From positions 20,349 through 84,348 of the forward strand of contig NZ_MRTH01000037.1 of the NCBI RefSeq assembly GCF_001956045.1: a stretch of 64,000 nt of DNA, written 5' to 3'. The DNA is from Paenibacillus sp. FSL H7-0331. Lineage in GTDB: Bacteria > Bacillota > Bacilli > Paenibacillales > NBRC-103111. Position numbers and translations under genes: made by a program. Positions 62,122 to 64,000 of this stretch are shown one piece after another. The notes beneath the pieces were generated by a model. That model saw only the letters and a list, made by a program, of their open reading frames with translations. It ran no database searches and was not told the origin of the DNA. How positions within the stretch are numbered: the stretch's first letter is position 1; each line of letters opens with the position of its first letter.

Positions 62122-63858
62122 ATGGAACAATTTGTAGTAGATACAAAACTAGCAAGAGTAATTTCGGTACTCCCTAATAAAATAAAAATTGAAGTTAGTG
62201 ATATTGAAAGGTTCAAGTTGGAAAGTGATAAGTTTTCTGTTGGTACTTATTTAAGAGTGTCGGACAGCGAAGATTGTGCATTGATATGCATTATTGAAAA
62301 CTTTTCAATTCAAAAAAATGAAAAAGGTACCAATGAATATATATTGGAGGCAATGCCTATCGGATTCCTAGACTCTGATGGTGTTTTTACAAGGGGAGGA
62401 AACAATATAGCAATACCTCCAACAGATGTTGAGCCTGCTAAGATGTCAGAGATTCAAGCTATTTATGAGGCTATTGAAACCGAAAAGAGATTCTGTTTTT
62501 CCTCTTTATCTCAGGATGTCAGTATTAAAGTTCCGGTGAATGGTAATAAGTTTTTTAATAAGCATATTGCGGTTGTTGGCTCAACTGGTTCAGGGAAATC
62601 ACATACAGTGGCAAAAATTTTGCAGAATGCTATAAATGAAAAGAATGATGGTGGATACCAAGAGCTAAATAACTCGCATATAGTCCTGTTTGATATTCAT
62701 TCTGAATATTTTTCTGCCTTTCCACAAGCTAATTATATTGACATTGAGAATTTAGTTCTACCATATTGGTTAATGAATAGCGAAGAACTGCAAGAATTAT
62801 TTATAGATACAGAAGCCAATGATCACAATCAGAGGAACGTATTTAAGGAGGCTGTGGTACTTAACAAAAGAAAACATAATCCTTCCGTCAATCCAAAACA
62901 TATTACATACGATGCTCCTTATAAATTCAGTATTAATGAAGTCTTAAACTATATTCAAAACAAAAACAACAATCGGAAAAATAAATCTAATAAAATCGTT
63001 TGGAAAGGTCCTGATGAAAAAGAACTTGAGATAAATCATGACAATGTGAACCTACTGTTTGAAGGAATATTAGAACCAGCTTCTAGTGCCACTTCTAATG
63101 GGCCTAATCATGGTGATTTTTTGAATTTTATATCAAGGATGGAGAATAAACTTAATGATGAAAGGCTAACTTTTCTTCTAAAAGATAGGGCTGAGACGAT
63201 TGAATTTAGAGAGGCGATTACTCAATTTTTGGGATATGACGTTAAAAATGATGCGGGTACACAAAGTTATAATATAACAATTATTGATTTAAGTGGCGTA
63301 CCTTTTGAGGTTTTGAGTATCACTGTATCACTGATTTCTCGCTTATTATTTGAATACGGGTATCATTTTAAGAAAAGTTTTAGTGAAGATTTTGACAAGA
63401 CACCGTTATTACTCGTTTACGAAGAAGCACATAAGTATGTTCCGAAAATTCAATCTGCAAAGTACAATTCTTGCAGAGTTTCAATAGAACGTATAGCAAA
63501 AGAAGGAAGGAAGTACGGTGTTTCAGCAATGATAGTTAGTCAGAGACCGTCTGAGATATCAGAAACGATTTTTTCTCAATGTAATAATTTTATCGCTATG
63601 CGCTTAACCAATCCTGATGATCAAAATTATGTTAAACGTTTATTACCAGATAATTTAGGGCCTCTTACAGATTCACTTTCAACCCTAAAAGAAGGGGAGG
63701 CAATACTAATTGGAGATTCAATTGTGATGCCATCACTTGTTATTATAGATAGATGTGAGTTGACCCCTTCATCTAATGATATAAATTACTTGCAAGAATG
63801 GAAGAAGCCTTGGGTTACTGTACGTTTCGAATCCTTAGAAAATAGTTGGATAAAGTGA
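62122..63858 (+). CDS. herA: HerA-type hexameric ATPase
   Basis: A 578-residue FtsK/HerA-superfamily translocase. The N-terminal beta-rich HAS-barrel-like part (1-100) is followed by Walker A VVGSTGSGKSHTVAK (Gly153-Ser160). Walker B is LLLVYEEAHKYVP, with RIAKEGRKYGVSAMIVSQRPSEIS (sensor/arginine region) and a C-terminal segment with KRLLPDNLGPLTDSL. A GGAGGAG site precedes ATG 62122. HerA proteins pair with a nuclease (NurA in archaea; DUF4297 or SIR2 in bacterial defence). Here the partner is the gene just upstream, and together they would form a ring-shaped, ATP-driven nuclease complex. Confidence 0.9.
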   Translation: MEQFVVDTKLARVISVLPNKIKIEVSDIERFKLESDKFSVGTYLRVSDSEDCALICIIENFSIQKNEKGTNEYILEAMPIGFLDSDGVFTRGGNNIAIPPTDVEPAKMSEIQAIYEAIETEKRFCFSSLSQDVSIKVPVNGNKFFNKHIAVVGSTGSGKSHTVAKILQNAINEKNDGGYQELNNSHIVLFDIHSEYFSAFPQANYIDIENLVLPYWLMNSEELQELFIDTEANDHNQRNVFKEAVVLNKRKHNPSVNPKHITYDAPYKFSINEVLNYIQNKNNNRKNKSNKIVWKGPDEKELEINHDNVNLLFEGILEPASSATSNGPNHGDFLNFISRMENKLNDERLTFLLKDRAETIEFREAITQFLGYDVKNDAGTQSYNITIIDLSGVPFEVLSITVSLISRLLFEYGYHFKKSFSEDFDKTPLLLVYEEAHKYVPKIQSAKYNSCRVSIERIAKEGRKYGVSAMIVSQRPSEISETIFSQCNNFIAMRLTNPDDQNYVKRLLPDNLGPLTDSLSTLKEGEAILIGDSIVMPSLVIIDRCELTPSSNDINYLQEWKKPWVTVRFESLENSWIK

Positions 63859-63937
63859 AGAAGTGCTGTGAGTAAACATAGCCATTGTTTTGAATAGTTG
63901 ATTTAGGGGAACAAACTTATAACTATATAGAATGAAC

Positions 63938-64000
63938 TAAAGATTTTTATACACGAAGAAGAAGTCGGTCGATCACTTCAAGTGGATGTTGATTGATCCG
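63938..64000 (-). CDS. C-terminal end of a minus-strand gene, cut by window edge
   Basis: On the minus strand the last 63 bases form an open frame with a TAG at 63938-63940, reading RINQHPLEVIDRLLFVYKNL. It looks coding, but 20 residues are too few to name a family. Confidence 0.3.

Overview
The window looks like a chromosomal segment of a spore-forming, low-to-mid GC Firmicute, most likely a Paenibacillus or close relative. The evidence is: strong AGGAGG-type ribosome binding sites with frequent TTG/GTG starts; a gerA-type spore germination operon and a YtaF-like sporulation membrane protein; and two carbohydrate ABC loci of the kind abundant in Paenibacillus (no own ATPase, each controlled by a YesM/YesN pair or a large membrane-anchored AraC regulator). 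No rRNA, tRNA or CRISPR array was seen.

Layout. 1-2.0 kb: a two-component system on the minus strand (histidine kinase cut by the left edge, plus an OmpR-type regulator). 2.2-7.3 kb: a worn region with an N-terminally short TraB/GumN protein, a YbjQ protein, a decaying NAD-epimerase pseudogene, two very small membrane peptides, an SLH-type surface protein, and a DJ-1/PfpI gene preceded by what reads as a complete ZTP (pfl) riboswitch with its terminator. 7.4-9.5 kb: two ion-channel genes in tandem, a six-helix voltage-gated channel with an unusual TFDDWAN filter and a pentameric ligand-gated-channel-like protein. 9.5-12.5 kb: an IS110-family element with leftover gene fragments around it. 12.6-24.4 kb: a BenE-like transporter, then a glycan locus (GH42 beta-galactosidase, mannose-6-phosphate isomerase, sugar ABC importer, YesMN pair) with a 212-bp palindromic MITE-like element in the middle. 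24.5-29.4 kb: two serine hydrolases, an acetyltransferase, an AAA ATPase and DUF6526. 29.5-33.7 kb: a four-gene germinant-receptor operon including a small two-helix D-type subunit. 33.8-38.0 kb: a broken TIM-barrel gene, a pentapeptide-repeat protein, an FMN reductase, and a TetR/SDR pair sharing a near-identical operator-like site. 38.0-48.8 kb: a long minus-strand operon (AraC regulator, solute-binding protein, two permeases, ferritin-like protein, aldo/keto reductase, DUF2264 protein) with a divergent AraC gene. 48.8-60.3 kb: mixed housekeeping and accessory genes (phosphotransferase, DoxX, Rob-like regulator, TIM-barrel isomerase, UvrD-type helicase, RodA, YtaF, reductases and regulators).

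60.3-64 kb is different in character: clearly AT-rich, opening with a broken radC gene and followed by a two-gene operon of a DUF4297/Cap4-like nuclease and a HerA-type ATPase. This has the architecture of known nuclease-HerA anti-phage systems and is the best candidate for an acquired defence island. It runs to the right edge, where the end of another minus-strand gene is just visible.

All functional calls come from reading motifs and family resemblance by eye; no database search was possible.
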